Shown here: positions 36,901 to 49,754 of the stretch, in pieces
Numbering within the stretch: the first letter of the stretch is position 1
Layout of the letters: each line of letters begins with the position of its first letter
Assembly (NCBI GenBank): GCA_907163345.1
Contig: CAJQUN010000035.1
Location: 3,903,973-3,967,972, forward strand
Source: Haberlea rhodopensis
Taxonomy: Eukaryota; Streptophyta; Magnoliopsida; Lamiales; Gesneriaceae
Direction: 5' to 3'
DNA length: 64,000 nucleotides
Program-made: the position numbers and the translations under genes
Notes under the pieces: generated by a model
Told to the model about the DNA's origin: nothing
Databases searched by the model: none
The model's input: only the letters and a program-made list of their open reading frames with translations

Positions 36901-38983
36901 ATAGAGATTGTCTTCAATCTCATCAACAGCAGAAAGAATAGAAGATCTTGATTCTGGGCCCAGACTCCTATATGCGGGAAAATATCCATTGCCATTAATA
37001 ATGAAATAAAAACTGTGTGATAAAAAAAAATTGTATTTCACAACTTACTTAGAAGCATCTGAAACCAAATGATTCAAATTGCTGCACTGGTCTCGAAAAA
37101 ATCTGACCAAGTTCAAGAAATAATGCTCATGCGGAGCCCCCGATATAAACCTATTTACAGCATCATCTCCAACTGAAAATCAACAGAACGTACGGCTTAT
37201 GTAGCTTTTGGGTCATGTTCTACATAAGAATGGAGTCATACTGATTCGGAATCTAAGAAGGCCAAACAACAGAAACTCACCATGATAAATATTAAGAGTT
37301 AATGCACGGACAGCAGTTCGAATCATGCTTTCTTCATGGAAGGCAAAGCGTATCGCCTCAACATAGAGTGGGAACGAAACTACGTCGTCCTATAATCAAA
37401 AACTAAAATAAGCAACTGAAAGAAATAGCATAAAAACCAAGGCAAAGGTAATTAATCTCTCGTTTCAAACAAAAACATTGTTCACAAATTAGCCAGCTCC
37501 TGGCCAGGTTTCGCAAAGCAAATAAAATCAGCGAGCTAAAATGCATGAATGAAAACCCTGCTAAGCTTAAGCTATATTCAGAAATTGAACCATAGTATCG
37601 AAAAAGTTGAAATTATTATCCACTTTCTTAAGCCTGATAATTTTACATTTTGAAACTTATAATTTCCTCAATTTCATTTTATACATACAAATCCAAGGAC
37701 TCAAAATGTATTTTGCTCCTACACAGTGTCCAAGGAATAACGATAATCCAAACTCCCACATAACCTCCTAATCATGCCAACACAATTACAAAACAAAGGG
37801 AAAAAACACAAAGTGGATTCAACAAAAAAACAAGTGATGGTATTAGAATAGACTAACTGAACTTACATCATGCATCTTGATAAGAAGAGAAATTGTGTCC
37901 TTGTTCAACTTTCCACTTATTGCTCTGTCAGTCCATAAGCAATTGAAAAACGAACAATTAAAAATGTTAAGATCCAAAGAGTGCGTTAAAAAGTAAATTG
38001 CAATATATTTATTAAATGATGGACACGAGAAAAATATGAATTATGAAGCAAACCGTAGAAAAGAGATGTAATAAGATAAGAGCTCTTCATTTCGGAAGTC
38101 AAATGAGTAAGTAATGAGGAAGTTCACATGTTCATTGCTAAACATATAATCTGCAAAGTTTTTCAAAGAGATAATTAATCAGAGACACAAAAATGGGAGA
38201 TTCAAAAGTTTGGTGGACAAATTGGAAGACTAATATGACATCTTACATATTGAATGTTCACTTTTAAGGTTCTGGATAATAATACTCATTGTTTGCAAAA
38301 GCTGGACTGAAACTATCACAGTTTTACTGATTCTTAATATCCGTACGAACTCGCCCAAAACCTGCTTCTCCATAAAAAGCCTAATGAAGAACCAAAGAGG
38401 ATCATTACTTGAGTTTAGAAAAAAAAAGAGTGGTAGTGTATGCACTGTTGGCTTATCATATATTTACAGAATTCGAGTCCTACTCAAAAAAGGTAGCATC
38501 ATGTTGGTCACCATAAGTAATCAACTCTGCAGTAGATCTCAATGCCTCGATCACAAAGTCCTGCACAATATTAAGAATCCACATTGGAGTTAAAATTAAA
38601 CATGCTGCCAAAACACGATGAAAACATGCCACCAAATATGCATTGATACTCTATCCCGCCAGTTGCAGCAAGAGAAACAAGCTACCTTGTTAACCTCATT
38701 TACAATTTGAACTTTCATCAACTGATCAATCAAGTATCTACACAAGAGAAAAAGTAAATTTTAGAATCCAAAGTAGTGATGTTGCAAATCAGAAATGAAC
38801 CATAAAGTACAATAAATTCCACGATACATAATTTGAACAAAAAGCTTAGATACCACGCATAACTCCCTTCCTAGGAGAACTCGTACGCAGCAAGAGATAA
38901 TCACCATAATTCAGTACAAAATCAACGTACCTGAGTTCATCTAAGGAAAATCGATCCCGGGATTTCCAAAAGGAAAACCACAT
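27944..38983 (-). CDS. TT9: TRANSPARENT TESTA 9 / CLEC16A homologue (FPL domain)
   Basis: Twenty exons on the minus strand: 38983-38931, 38737-38686, 38560-38484, 38380-38247, 38150-38054, 37924-37867, 37389-37281, 37172-37049, 36967-36781, 36643-36321, 35875-35787, 35499-35429, 34944-34834, 29879-29742, 29525-29420, 29335-29267, 29159-29101, 28919-28760, 28594-28428, 28237-27944. Phases agree and give 825 residues. The start MWFSFWKSRDRFSLDELRYL and the FPL region (EVNKDFVIEAL, FMEKQVLGEFVRIL, ELLSYYISFLRAISGKLNK) are diagnostic, as are the C-terminal VDAVPCRIAFERGKER and WILAFRDEDTC. Arabidopsis TT9/GFS9 is a Golgi-associated peripheral protein needed for vacuole development, protein sorting and seed-coat flavonoid storage. 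The segment expected between exons 13 and 14 is missing and its frameshifted remains lie in the intron; the 13-14 junction still keeps frame. Intron 13 (4.95 kb) holds an L1. Confidence 0.88.
30781..31951 (+). mobile_element. 5'-truncated L1 LINE inside TT9 intron 13
   Basis: The plus strand encodes the end of an L1 ORF2: WWRDIRNLLFVDPNGW, GNGARTSFWKDVWVGKR, then after a frame change VWRIFRDCIPSKVNLQRR with the zinc-binding INCDRC...TVHLFFSC pattern of the zf-RVT domain (31297-31863). It is flanked by imperfect 15-bp duplications, TTTAGGCTCTCTGAT at 30766-30780 and TTTAAGCTCTCTGAT at 31952-31966. The element opposes the host gene and has no reverse transcriptase palm left. Confidence 0.85.
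33200..33520. repeat. GGTTCGGTT-like repeat in TT9 intron 13
   Basis: Starts near GATGAGCATTCAGTTGATTC and carries repeated ACCGAAC/AACCGAAA text. It resembles the repeat at 18960-19066. Ends are approximate. Confidence 0.3.
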
Positions 38984-41900
38984 CCTCTTAAGAGCTCGCG
39001 ATCACAGTTTTTTTCTTCTTCTTTACATCAAAATTCATCCTCGACATCCCCTACATACTTCAATCAGCAAATCAGTTTTCTCTTATGCTGATTTTCCTGA
39101 GCAAATTATTGAATTCATCGAGCGCAGACTCTTATCCCGGAAAATTTCCAACGCGACAGATTATTGCCTAAATCGAAGCTCACGGGAGAAAGAATTAGTG
39201 TTTGTGTTCGCCGAATTGTCCACCGGAAATCAGAATCGGCGACGGGAAAAGAGAGAATATGCGAGAGGATTTTCGGTGCAGGGATGGCAATCTGGGAGTA
39301 ATAATTTGGTCGGTTTTTTAACGAATCGGGTCGGAACCTTAACAAAATAAATCCGAGGATGCGTGGTCGCGGCTCGCGCTCCGGCCACGGCCACCTGTCA
39401 AAACATTGTAATATAATTATAATTTCAGAATTATTAATATAATATATATATCGTGTTAATATCAGATTCATCACATCATTCAATAATTATCTTATATCCT
39501 CAAATATATGTCTCTTAAGCAAGCTATTGCAAATTTTTAAATTTAAAAAATATTTTGGGTATCAAAATTATCTAATTATTTGATTTCGAAGAAATGTAAT
39601 TTTGACATCTCAAAAATCTATTTTGACATTTTTAAAATTTACAATAACTATCTTAAGAGAATAAGTTTGATGATGTATATCGATAATGGATGTTGAAATA
39701 AATCTTCGACAAAAATATCAAATCGAGTTAAGATGATGTAAATTGTTACAATTATGAAAGTTGAAGATGTAACTGTAACTTTCCAAATAATGGTTGCAAA
39801 AGAAAATTTAGAACAACGATAAAATGATATTTTGTAATTTTCCCTAGTTATATTTATTTAAAAGGTTCGTGATTAACATAGAACAGGTTGTAATAGTCTA
39901 GAATATTTTTTTTTATTCTTAATAATTGGATAACAACTCATCTGAATACTTAATTATCGAAATATCAGATAGCAACACTTCGGAAATACAAGTGTCATCA
40001 ATCATGGAGCCTGAAATATTTTTAAATTTCCATTAATTTTATTGTCAGCACTAAAAACATTTAAAAGCTGCGGCCGATATCGTTAAACATTGAGTCAAAA
40101 AAATTAAAATTCAGGCATGTATCTACCGTCTAAATAACGGAAACTTTGATGACATCTTCCATTAGCAGTGCCCCGACGATAGTATCCATTGTTGATTTTT
40201 AGTCGATGTATAATATTTCATATCAAATATTGATGATGCCTTAAGCATTGTGTCAGAACACTCGAAAATAAAATGTAAACAACATACACATTCAGCGAAC
40301 ACCAAAATTTACGTGATTATTCGGCAATTGCCTATGTGAGCAAATACATAATTTATTAAAAGTATCAGACGAAAATTACATTAACTATCGGATCACCTCA
40401 CATCTCACAGATATAGAAACAGGAGCTTAAAAGCATATAGATAACCAGATGATGGATGATTTGTGAGGGTAAGAGTGATGAGTTTATAGATGTGCACAAA
40501 CCCTTCAATGGAGAATTCATGCCAACTTGTATTCCTACCATTGTTGAATTCCAAGGTGTGCCACCGTCCACCTTCCAAACCACCGTAGCAACAGTACATC
40601 TTCTAGAATGAGCCACCATCCAACACTAAGAACCCATATCTCAATTGAATCATTTGTCCTTTTCACAAAAATTTTGGGGAGCAATATTGAATTTATATAT
40701 TACTCCTAATATGTTAAAAATTATTATGAGAATTAAAAATTTAAAACATAATTTTAGAAATTTATAATTTGAGCTTTATACAATAAGGTTCGGATTCTGA
40801 TTCAAATTTATGAACTCGTTTCAAATATATTTAAGATACATCAACACATATAAATAAAAAATACTAAAATGTTAGGATCGAAGTACAATACATATGATAC
40901 GGAATACGAAGAAGAATTTACGAATGTAGACACCAATCAACTGAAATGAATAACATTTTTAACATAAACGAAAGTGATCTCCTATGCAACAATTTGTTGG
41001 TACTGTTTATTTAATTTGAAAAATTGAATCAGTTTAAACAATTGTAATAAGAAGAGAAATTATATTGTAAATAAACATCAAACTATCAAACAACAAAAGC
41101 ATTAGACTTACAACAGTGGTTATAAACTGAAGACTTAATCAACAAGAATTTGGAAACAATTCTGGACGAGGCCACAACAAGCCGTGTGCTCGTAAATTCA
41201 AATTTGTCCATCTTAGCCTCTGGGCTTCTGGACAAGTGAGTTCCAAGGTACAACGTTCAATAACTTCTGCTCGGATTGAAGCAAAACTCCGAGCAGACTA
41301 CCTCGACACTAGCAGTGTGCAGTACTATCAAAGCATAATGATATATGTATGTATGCAGATTTTCGGAATGAAGAAAGCATGGAGCTGATGCAACTTATAT
41401 AGCTGAACAGCAGACCTCTCCAAAGGTCACAGATAATTAAATGTAATGTTTAGTGGGGTTGATGATAAGTGGGTTGATGATAAGTCTCAATACTTAACAT
41501 CAGATTAATTCCGATTTAAATCTCACACTTAAATCTGAAATCAATTCTGCAGGTAGGTGAAAAGTCTCAAACTTAACTCACAAGAATGTGAAAAGTCAGG
41601 TATATGAAAAGTCATTTCAGAAATCCAAGTAATAGCAAGATAGGGCTGCCTTCGCGGCAGCGAAACGCTCGACGCGACGCGGCGCGGCGAGCCGTTCAGA
41701 CGGCGCCCGAGGGGCACCAATTTTTTTGTACTTAACTACACTCTATTGATTTGTATCTCATTATAAACAAACCATAAGTATCTCAATTTCTCAATGTGAG
41801 ATTTCTTTAGCATAATTGACTATTCATAATTAACTTACCTTAATTTTATTCTCAATAACAAAATTATACCAAAATATTGGGCTTTTATTCATTAAATCCA

Positions 41901-42044
41901 ATAATTAATAATTAATCACAACACAAATTACCAAGGAGTTTGTGGATCACTTTTTGACGATTATGCTTTGTATATATTTTTTTTTAATCTCATCTGCTGT
42001 AATGAATTAACCTTCTTTACGCATCAAATGCTCATCTCACTCTC
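38984..42044. other. TT9 leader/promoter, then intergenic DNA without a gene
   Basis: The first 300 bp (to about 39300) should contain the TT9 leader and promoter. The rest is AT-rich. A repeat-like stretch at about 40870-41720 ends in an unusually GC-rich patch (41641-41717, with CGCGACGCGGCGCGGCG). No LTR partner or reading frame was found, so it is left unassigned. Confidence 0.4.
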
Positions 42045-42140
42045 TTTTTTTTTTCGGTGGGGCGAGTTTTTTTTCCGCACAACTCGAACTCGAGTTTTTC
42101 TAGAAGGAGAGATAAACTTAACCACTTAGGCTAAGGACGG
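42045..42140 (-). mobile_element. tRNA-derived SINE, minus strand
   Basis: Read on the minus strand it has an A-box-like TAGCCTAAGTGGTTAAG and a B-box-like GAGTTCGAGTT at usual spacing, ending in a long A run (T run at about 42048-42056 on the plus strand). This is the pol III promoter layout of plant SINEs. A similar copy lies at 55.34-55.45 kb. Confidence 0.5.
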
Positions 42141-42189
42141 AAGCATTCAAATGCTCCTCTGTAAGTCTGAATTTCTTGAATTATTTCTA

Positions 42190-42835
42190 TATATAGATTG
42201 ATACCCGCTAGAAGATACCACCTGACGAGCCGACCTAGCTCCAAGGCATGTTACTCGTCATTCTTCGGCGAGACCTCGCCTACCCATCCGAGCTCTTTTG
42301 CGAGGCCCGACCTGTTTTGCCGAGCTGTTTCGCCTTACCTGTTTCCCGCCACTAACTCGACGTGAGATCTCTTTTGAGAGACCGAGCTGATAGGCCGAGC
42401 TCTCCTCATTTCCCATGTTGCTACCGGCTCTCAGCAAGGAAACCAGTTCCCCAAGAGATCTAGTCCTAGATATGCGGAGCAATATCAGGGATTCGATTGT
42501 GTTATCAGGATCTTGACATATCTGGGTAAGATTTGGATAAACATGGAAAGAGTCCTTGTTGCAATACTACTCTTAGGTCTCCGCCTATAAATACCAGGTT
42601 TGGAGTATTGATTAAAGACTAATGTTATAATTGCTTTCACTTACAGCATATATTCTCTTCATATTCTCTCGCCTGACTTGAGCGTCGGAGGGGACCCGCC
42701 GGAATAACTTCCGGCCCCTTCTCACATTTGCTTCGTATTTTCAGGTCATTGCAGAGGATATTTGCTAATACCCCGGCTGTTATATTGAGTGTTGAAGAAA
42801 GAGAGGTGAACCCACTCTCTATTGATATCAGAGCA
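42190..42835 (+). mobile_element. Gypsy-type LTR remnant, plus strand
   Basis: The sequence has a promoter-like CCTATAAATACC at about 42585 and the downstream TTGAGCGTCGGAGGGG...CCGG stretch typical of the R region in many plant Gypsy LTRs. It ends near TGATATCAGAGC (about 42823), which resembles an initiator-Met tRNA primer-binding site. No second LTR or pol sequence follows, so it is a solo or truncated LTR. Ends are approximate. Confidence 0.55.
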
Positions 42836-43284
42836 AGTCATCGCAAATTTAGGTGATATCATAGATGTTGCTAAATCTTCAACTTCCATATATCCACTTA
42901 CTAGCATTCTTTGATTGAATGCATAAATCTTAGAGACCCGTTGTATATTACGGTTCGGCTATAGATCTTAGACCCGATGCATATAAGTATTTTTCGGACC
43001 ATTACTCATCGGAGAAAGGCCAACTTAATATAAATCTCATGAATGAAATAAATAAGTACGAATATGTCCACTAGTGAGTTTCGACCTGTAAATAATTTGA
43101 AGCCTCACACCGATTTATTGGAAATCAAGAAAACCAATATTCAAGCAGTTACATGACCAAAAGAACAGAGTGCAAAATCAACAAACCATTCGTTAATTTG
43201 CCCATTATTCTAGAAGAAATTACTCGAGCATTATTAAATTGGCATCCAACAAGAAGAAAGAAATTAAGAAACAGAAAGAAGAGG
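42836..43284. other. Intergenic, nothing recognised
   Basis: AT-rich, no gene or clear repeat seen. It may be the internal start of the Gypsy remnant. Confidence 0.3.
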
Positions 43285-43524
43285 TCATTCAAGTGAAGAA
43301 TCAGTGTGATGAACAGTTCTTGAATATGCTAACACATCTTCAGGTTCTTTTGCAACACTTCCACCGTTTTTGTGATTGCTTGTTTTGCCATAAGAATCTG
43401 CACTTTTGGTAATAATAGATTCTCGAATCACATCCCTAGCTAATTTACCCATTGGATCACTTGTTGTATTATTCTGTTCTTGATCCTTCTGCATCTGCTC
43501 TTTCCTCTCCTTTGTAGCTTCCAT
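43285..43524 (-). CDS. Small hydrophilic ORF, function unknown
   Basis: A 79-residue minus-strand frame begins MEATKERKEQMQKDQEQNN and is rich in Lys, Glu, Asp, Asn and Ser with no hydrophobic segment. It begins after an A-rich leader in a region otherwise crowded with transposon remains. The composition recalls small late-embryogenesis-abundant proteins, but no family motif is recognised and it could be a chance frame. Confidence 0.3.
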   Translation of the reverse strand: MEATKERKEQMQKDQEQNNTTSDPMGKLARDVIRESIITKSADSYGKTSNHKNGGSVAKEPEDVLAYSRTVHHTDSSLE

Positions 43525-43802
43525 TTTTTTTTCTCCCTGATAATTTTTTGGTGATTTTGATAGAAACCCTTGTCCTTGTTTCTTGTGGTTTTTATATTAT
43601 TATTTCTTTCAAGAGATTAACACTACTTGTTTGGAAAAACGTACGGTTGAGACGCAAACACTTGGCATGCCTTCGGTGGTGAATTTGCATATAGCATCAT
43701 TGATCCCGATGTCCCGTGCAAATGAATGGCTAATATTCCATTTCATCTTGTTTTTTCCAAAATTAATGGATAAGCTCAATCGATCGGCCCTCTTTGTTTT
43801 TT

Positions 43803-44362
43803 TTTTCCGGTAGAATTAAGCGTTTACGAAAAATAAAAGAAATGCACTAAGATTTTTACGTGAAAAACGCTCAAAACGAGAGAAAACCACAGGACCTAGT
43901 CCAATATGAATTATCAACCATAAACCTTGATAATTTACAATCTTTATACAAGAAAAAAATGAAGAAAAAAAGTGATAGAAAAATGAGAAGAAAAGAACCG
44001 GCCCCTCCTTTGGTCTTCTTGTATCAAAGAAAAACCTCCTTATATTGACTTCATCCTCCCTACATGACGTGTATCTCCCCTTTAATTCTCCTCCTTTTTA
44101 GCCTCCAACATCCCATGATCTAGCCATTATTCCAACTAATCGTGCATCATTCATTCGTGCCATTAATTGCCTTTTTGTTTATGCCATGTTCTATTTAAAA
44201 TATGTCTGAAAAATCCGTTTGACTAGCCGTTTGACCGGGTCTTATATCACTGTTTGACCACGTGGGACGAGCATAGTATCATCTTCTTCGGGTATTTTCC
44301 TGTTCGGACGTTTTCCTGTTCGGCAACCATTTTACCCGATGTGGTCTAATTTCCCTACCACA
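43803..44362 (-). repeat. 3' LTR (lower-coordinate copy)
   Basis: Matches 48378-48936 almost base for base, including GTTTGACCACGTGGGACGAG and GATGTGGTCTAATTTCCC. The first bases at the outer edge differ and merge into a T run. Confidence 0.85.
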
Positions 44363-45061
44363 TCACATCACCCCCTAAAGTAAAGCAAGATGAGCGAAGT
44401 CGAGATCTTGGTTTATATACATCGGGTAAAATCACATTTGCCGTTTTGATGTATTTTTCGAAACTTGTGAATTTTTTATGGTTGAATCTATCCAATAAAA
44501 AACACCCCGAGCAAATAAAGCTCAACTAATTTTCGAGATATAATAGTTATCACGAGCAAATAAAGCTCGGGTTGAAACAAGAAATATCTTGAGCAACCAA
44601 AGACTGAGCACATAAAACTCGTACGATATAACCGAGCTCCAGAGATAATAGATAAGCATCCCGAGCAAATAAAATAAGTCCGAACTCCAGTATAAGAAAT
44701 ATTCAGAGCAAATAAAGCTCGTCCTGGGTACAAAAAACAATACATTCGAGCTCATCGAATACCCATGTGAATAACCGTCCAGAATTTCTGACAAATAAAG
44801 AATCCCTCCCGAGCACCGAACATCAAAAGTATCCCGAGCTCGTCTGTAATAATAATATCCTGAACGAGTAGAGCTCGTCTGAATTCCAGAAGCATCCGAG
44901 TAAATAATACTCATCCAAATCATCAATTTCCCAAAATAATGAAGTGTCAATAATATGCATCAATCCGAACAAATAAAACTCAACCAATCTTCAGAGCTAA
45001 TAATTATCACGAGTAAATAAAGCTCGGCTGGAATAAGAAATATCCCTAAATAATAAATACG

Positions 45062-45225
45062 ATCGAGCTCGAGGGAAAACATCCCGAGCAGATAGATATG
45101 ATCGGGCTCGAGGGAAAACATCCCAAGCAGATAAAATATGACCAGGCTCGAGGGAAAACATCCCGTGCAGATAGATATGATCGGCTTGAGGGAAAAATAT
45201 TCCGAGCAGATAAATAAACATTTTC
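45062..45225. repeat. Tandem repeat, unit about 40 bp
   Basis: GAGGGAAAACATCCC-type units start near 45071, 45110, 45150 and 45188, separated by GATAGATATGATCGG-like text. They lie inside the non-coding LTR element. Confidence 0.75.
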
Positions 45226-45324
45226 AAATATCCCAAGCACCAATAGAACATACTCGAAGATCCCAAGCAGATAAATATGATCGGGCTCGAAAAATATTCC
45301 GAAACCACTTAGGCAATTTTAGGT

Positions 45325-46010
45325 TTTAACGTGGACCAAACATCCGGATCCCACGAGTAAACTGAATAGGCTCGCTACCCCTTAGCACAATAACATTGAT
45401 AATTTTAAGTTTAAACGAGGCACAAACATCTCGATCCAACGAGTAAATCAAATAGGCTCCTACCCCCCAGCACAATAACATTGATAATTTTAAGTTTAAA
45501 CGTGGAGCAAACATCCCGAACTCACGAGTAAACCGAATAGGCTCGCTACCCCGAGCTCAATAACATTGATAATTTTAGGTTTAAACGTGGACCAATCATC
45601 CCGATCCCACGAGTAAACCGAACAGGCTCGCTACCCCGAGCAATAATCACTTTAATAATTTTATGTTTAAACGTGAACCAAACATCCCGATCCCACTAGT
45701 AAACGATGGTAATTTTATGTTTAAACGTAGACCAAACACCCGATCCCACGAGTAAACCGAACAGGCTCGCTACCCCGAGCTCAATAACATTGATAATTTT
45801 AAGTTTAAACGTGGACCAAACATCCCGATCCCACGAGTAAACGATGGTAATTTTATGTTTAAACGTGGACCAAACATCCCAATCCTACTAGTAAACCGAA
45901 CAGGCTCTCTACCCCGAGCTCGATAACATTGATAATTTTAAGTTTAAACGTGGACCAAACATCCCGATCCCACGAGTAAACCGAACAGGCTCGCTACCCC
46001 GAGCTCAATA
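45325..46010. repeat. Tandem repeat, unit about 85 bp, with GTTTAAAC cores
   Basis: About nine units, each with GTTTAAACGTGGACCAAACA, ATCCCGATCCCACGAGTAAA and GGCTCGCTACCCCGAGC. Two units are shortened to about 52-57 bp by the same internal loss. Most units contain the palindrome GTTTAAAC. They lie inside the LTR element at 43803-48936. Confidence 0.8.
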
Positions 46011-48377
46011 ATATGGCCTTACTGCTAGATTGCATGCCCGAGCTCAATGTAATAGGGTCTTACTGCTAGCTTGCATGCCCGAGCTATATTGCATTTAGGT
46101 CGACCGAAGCCAAGGTCAACTATTAGGTTGAATATGGCATGAGTTCGGCAATGATGAGCTAGAGGCCGAGGATCCGAGTCCGAATTAGGAATGAAATTCC
46201 TAACGTGCTACTCTGAGATTGGAGTTAGCCTGATGTTTCGAGCTATGCTTGATGAGACATAGGTCGAGCATCGGGAAGGTGCACATGGCCAATTAATAAC
46301 ACGTCCCGAGCTAGTACAAAGTACTGTCATCATGTGAAATCCCATGTTCTCATCAAGATTCAGGGACTGGATGAATGTAGTGGTATTCTTCCTCTTACTA
46401 TCTGACATACTCAATGAATGCCCAAGGTTAATGACTAGATGAGCTCCAACTTTGCAAATTAGCAAGACCATCCCATAAGCTTCTCCTTTCGTAATTAAGA
46501 AATCATAGGGATCTTATAATCTTCTCCATCGTAATGTAGGCGTGGGTATTTATCATGCTCTACTTGGGTGGGAATAATCACCAGCTAAAAAAAACACTTT
46601 TAATCCTTTCCACTTCAATCCAACTACATCCAGCTGGTTTTTTTTTATTTTTGTTAGCTCTCTCATTTTCATCAGCTTCTGCATTGATAGTTGGGAGTGA
46701 AAAACTCCAACAGAAGTGGAAGAATAATCCACAAAACAAATTTTTTTTGTTCTGGTTCTTGAGATGAAAACATGACCAAAATAATCCACCCCAGGTTGTT
46801 ATCAGAAATCACTATCCACGAATTAAGTGGACCACCAACTTGATACAAGAAGGTAACAAAATCACATAATGTGTAATCATTTAACGGGGAGGAATCTTGG
46901 GAGTTTGGGAGTCTCAAACCATACTCCATAATCTGTCTCATTGTTTTTTTTCTCTCCTAATGGTCTAGTTTCTCACCATTCATACCGGCAACATTTCCCA
47001 TGCACGAACAACGTAGCTGAGTATGAAGCCTTTCCATCCCTTTATCCAATTCCCTACAACTTATTTATATTTATACTCCTATAATACAACTATTCAAACA
47101 TGATGGATATTGAAACCAGCAACTTCTTAGGAGAGTAGCTAGACTGAGTTTTCACTTCTATACTCCAGTTTACAGAGGGCTAATGGCTGGCTTCTTTGTC
47201 TAATCGCAACTTTCAAACTTAAAAAAAAAACTTAATCTTCTTCCCCAATGAAATTAATTGATCTTAACTGTTTAAACCAATATTACTGAGTATAACATAC
47301 TGAGTCAAAGAGAATATATAGTAAACATGCTCTAGTATTTTAACTGCAATAACAAGGAAATCATAACACTTATCTTGATCCCTTAGTCTCGGAGGCAGAC
47401 TAGTCAAATACTAAGGTAAAAAGACAACTATGATGTGGGTCTTTGGTGCAGGGCATGGGTCTCTTCAAAGTTTAGGTTCTGAGAACCTTGCAGAAATAAA
47501 GGATATTTATGCATGTTGACTAGTCAGGAGAACATACTTGAATTCTAGAAGATGGCACGTTTAAGGCATGCCAAGTTCTGGAATGCTTAATTATTTGACA
47601 CACTTGCTGTCAAATTCAATTTTAAAAAGATGCATTGTGATTTAAAATCATGCAGAAATTAAAAGTAAGGAAAGGGTACTTCCTTGAATAATGAAGATGA
47701 TTGTAGCCAGAACGACATTCGCATCGGGTCTGCTATAGCAATACCTAATCAGATTGCTGCAATCATAACGTATATCTCAGGGCAAGGACGGTGATGCACG
47801 TCGTTATTCTATGACCGCGCGATGAGAGGGCCAAGACGATGATGAAGGGAGCAAAGGTGATGCTCGACTAGATTTGAGAAATCCTTATTTGAAATGGTCT
47901 GATCCAGCGTGTGTGAGGTCACCTGCTTCCTTCTACTTTGTATCACCGTCACTAAATTCCCACTTCTAATAAAGAAAGATTCGACCATCTCAGCCTATTC
48001 AATCAAATATTTTCTGAACATGCGGTATTTACTATCCTTCTGCTTAGAATGTGCAGATCTGAGAGCAGGATATAGGAGAAAAAGTGACTGTGGATTTGTA
48101 CAGAGAAGAAACCAGGAGATCTGTGCTCTCAACAATTTATGGTTCGAAATGAAATTTTGGGATGCTTCATTGAAGAGATAGATGTAAAGAAGACTTTGGA
48201 CTCCATGGACAAAGAACCCCAAACCGACATTTCACAGTAGAGTACCAAAACATGTAGGAGGAGGAGAAATAGTGATGAAGATAGCGGTGCAAACAGACAT
48301 TCGCTACCCAGGTCATATCTATGCCTTAGCTCGATGTTCCCACAGACGGCGTCAATGATGTGATCCGTTATTTTACG

Positions 48378-48936
48378 TGTTCGGTAGAATTAAGTGTTTA
48401 CGAAAAAAAAAGGAATACACCAAGATTTTTACGTGGAAAACCCCCAAAACGAGGGAAAAATCACGGGACCTAGTCCAGTATAAATTCTCCACTATAAACC
48501 CTTGATAATTTACAATCTTTATACAAGAAAAAAATGAAGAAAATGTGATAGAAAAATGAGAAGAAAAGAATTGGCCCCTCCTTTGGTCCTCTTGTATGAA
48601 AGAAAAAACCTCCTTATATTGGCTTCATCCTCCCTAAATGACGTGTATCTCCCCTTTAATTCTCCTCCTTTTTAGCCTCCAACATCCCATGATCTAGCCA
48701 TTATTCCCACTAATCGTGCCTCATTCATTCTTGCCATTAATTGCCTTTTTGTTTATGGCATGTTCTATTTAAAACATGTCTGGGAAATCCGTTTGACTAG
48801 CCGCTATGACCGGGTCTTATGTCATTGTTTGACCACGTGGGACGAGCAGAGTATCATCTTCGTCGGGTATTTTCCTGTTCGGACGTTTCCTGTTCGGCAT
48901 TCATTTTACCCGATGTGGTCTAATTTCCCTACCACA
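48378..48936 (-). repeat. 5' LTR (higher-coordinate copy)
   Basis: Intact TG...CA ends on the minus strand. The primer-binding side follows at lower coordinates. Confidence 0.85.
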
Positions 48937-49709
48937 CCATAATCAATAAAAAATATACCTCTATTTATACATGTACATAGATATAACCATCAAATATCAT
49001 CACTCATACAAGTATACAACCATATCACATATTTAAATGAATGATAGAAAATGTTCATACAACTAAAAACATGTAATTTGATTTGAAAGAAAATTTCATT
49101 TACATATACAGAAGAATCCTCAGATACCCTAATATAGGATTGATCGAGATTAGAAAGTTTCCACTATGTTGCATACAAAATGTTTTGTACAGAGAAAGAA
49201 GAAAAGATGAATGCTAGAAGAATATTATCATTGTATTGCTTATGTAAAGAACGTTGGGTACATTTATAAAGAATCTAGCTTCTAAGATAAGTAGATATCC
49301 AATCAAATGCTAACAGACTAGTATTCTATTACAACAAATTCTAACAAATATAAATTGTAACAATAATATTCTGCTAATTTCTCTAAATCTTCTGGTGAGT
49401 TCCTCACGCATTGGCTGGCTTCTTGAGTCACTTCTTCTGCATGGGCTTTGATAGTTGGGCATGTGTATCATTCTCTTTAACTACTGCAACTATTCCTTAC
49501 TTGATGTATTAACATAGGATATCAATTCACAAATCACTATTTTAATAACCTCGTTAGATGTATTAAATAATATAAATATTTAAATTTTAAAGGGCCAATA
49601 AAAATATAATTTAACAATCATTGAATTCTATATATATATATATATATTTAAATAATATAAATATTTAAATTTTAAAGGGCCGATAAAAATATAATTTAAT
49701 AATCATTGA

Positions 49710-49754
<45 letters not shown>

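Larger units (their letters stand above)
43803..48936 (-). mobile_element. Non-coding LTR retroelement (LARD-like), minus strand
   Basis: Two direct repeats of about 560 bp (43803-44362 and 48378-48936) bracket about 4.0 kb. On the minus strand each LTR starts TGTGGTAGGG and ends near CTACCGAACA (intact at the higher-coordinate copy). Just inside the minus-strand 5' LTR is TTGACGCCGTCTGTGGGAA, a close variant of the TTGGCGCCGTCTGTGGGA text that follows the LTR in many plant Gypsy elements. Before the 3' LTR lies the polypurine tract AGGGGGTGATG. These fix minus orientation. No gag, protease, RT or integrase is readable; the interior is mainly tandem repeats. No target duplication was identified, partly because the outer edge of the low-coordinate LTR is altered. 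Confidence 0.85.

Noticed and set aside
41641..41717. GC-rich patch as a possible structured RNA or CpG-like promoter
   Set aside because: No adjoining gene, no clear hairpin beyond GC-run pairing, and a repeat-like context. Left unassigned.
44488..45514. Minus-strand frames with repeated SARDVFPRA-like text
   Set aside because: They are translations of the 40-bp and 85-bp tandem repeats inside the non-coding LTR element.
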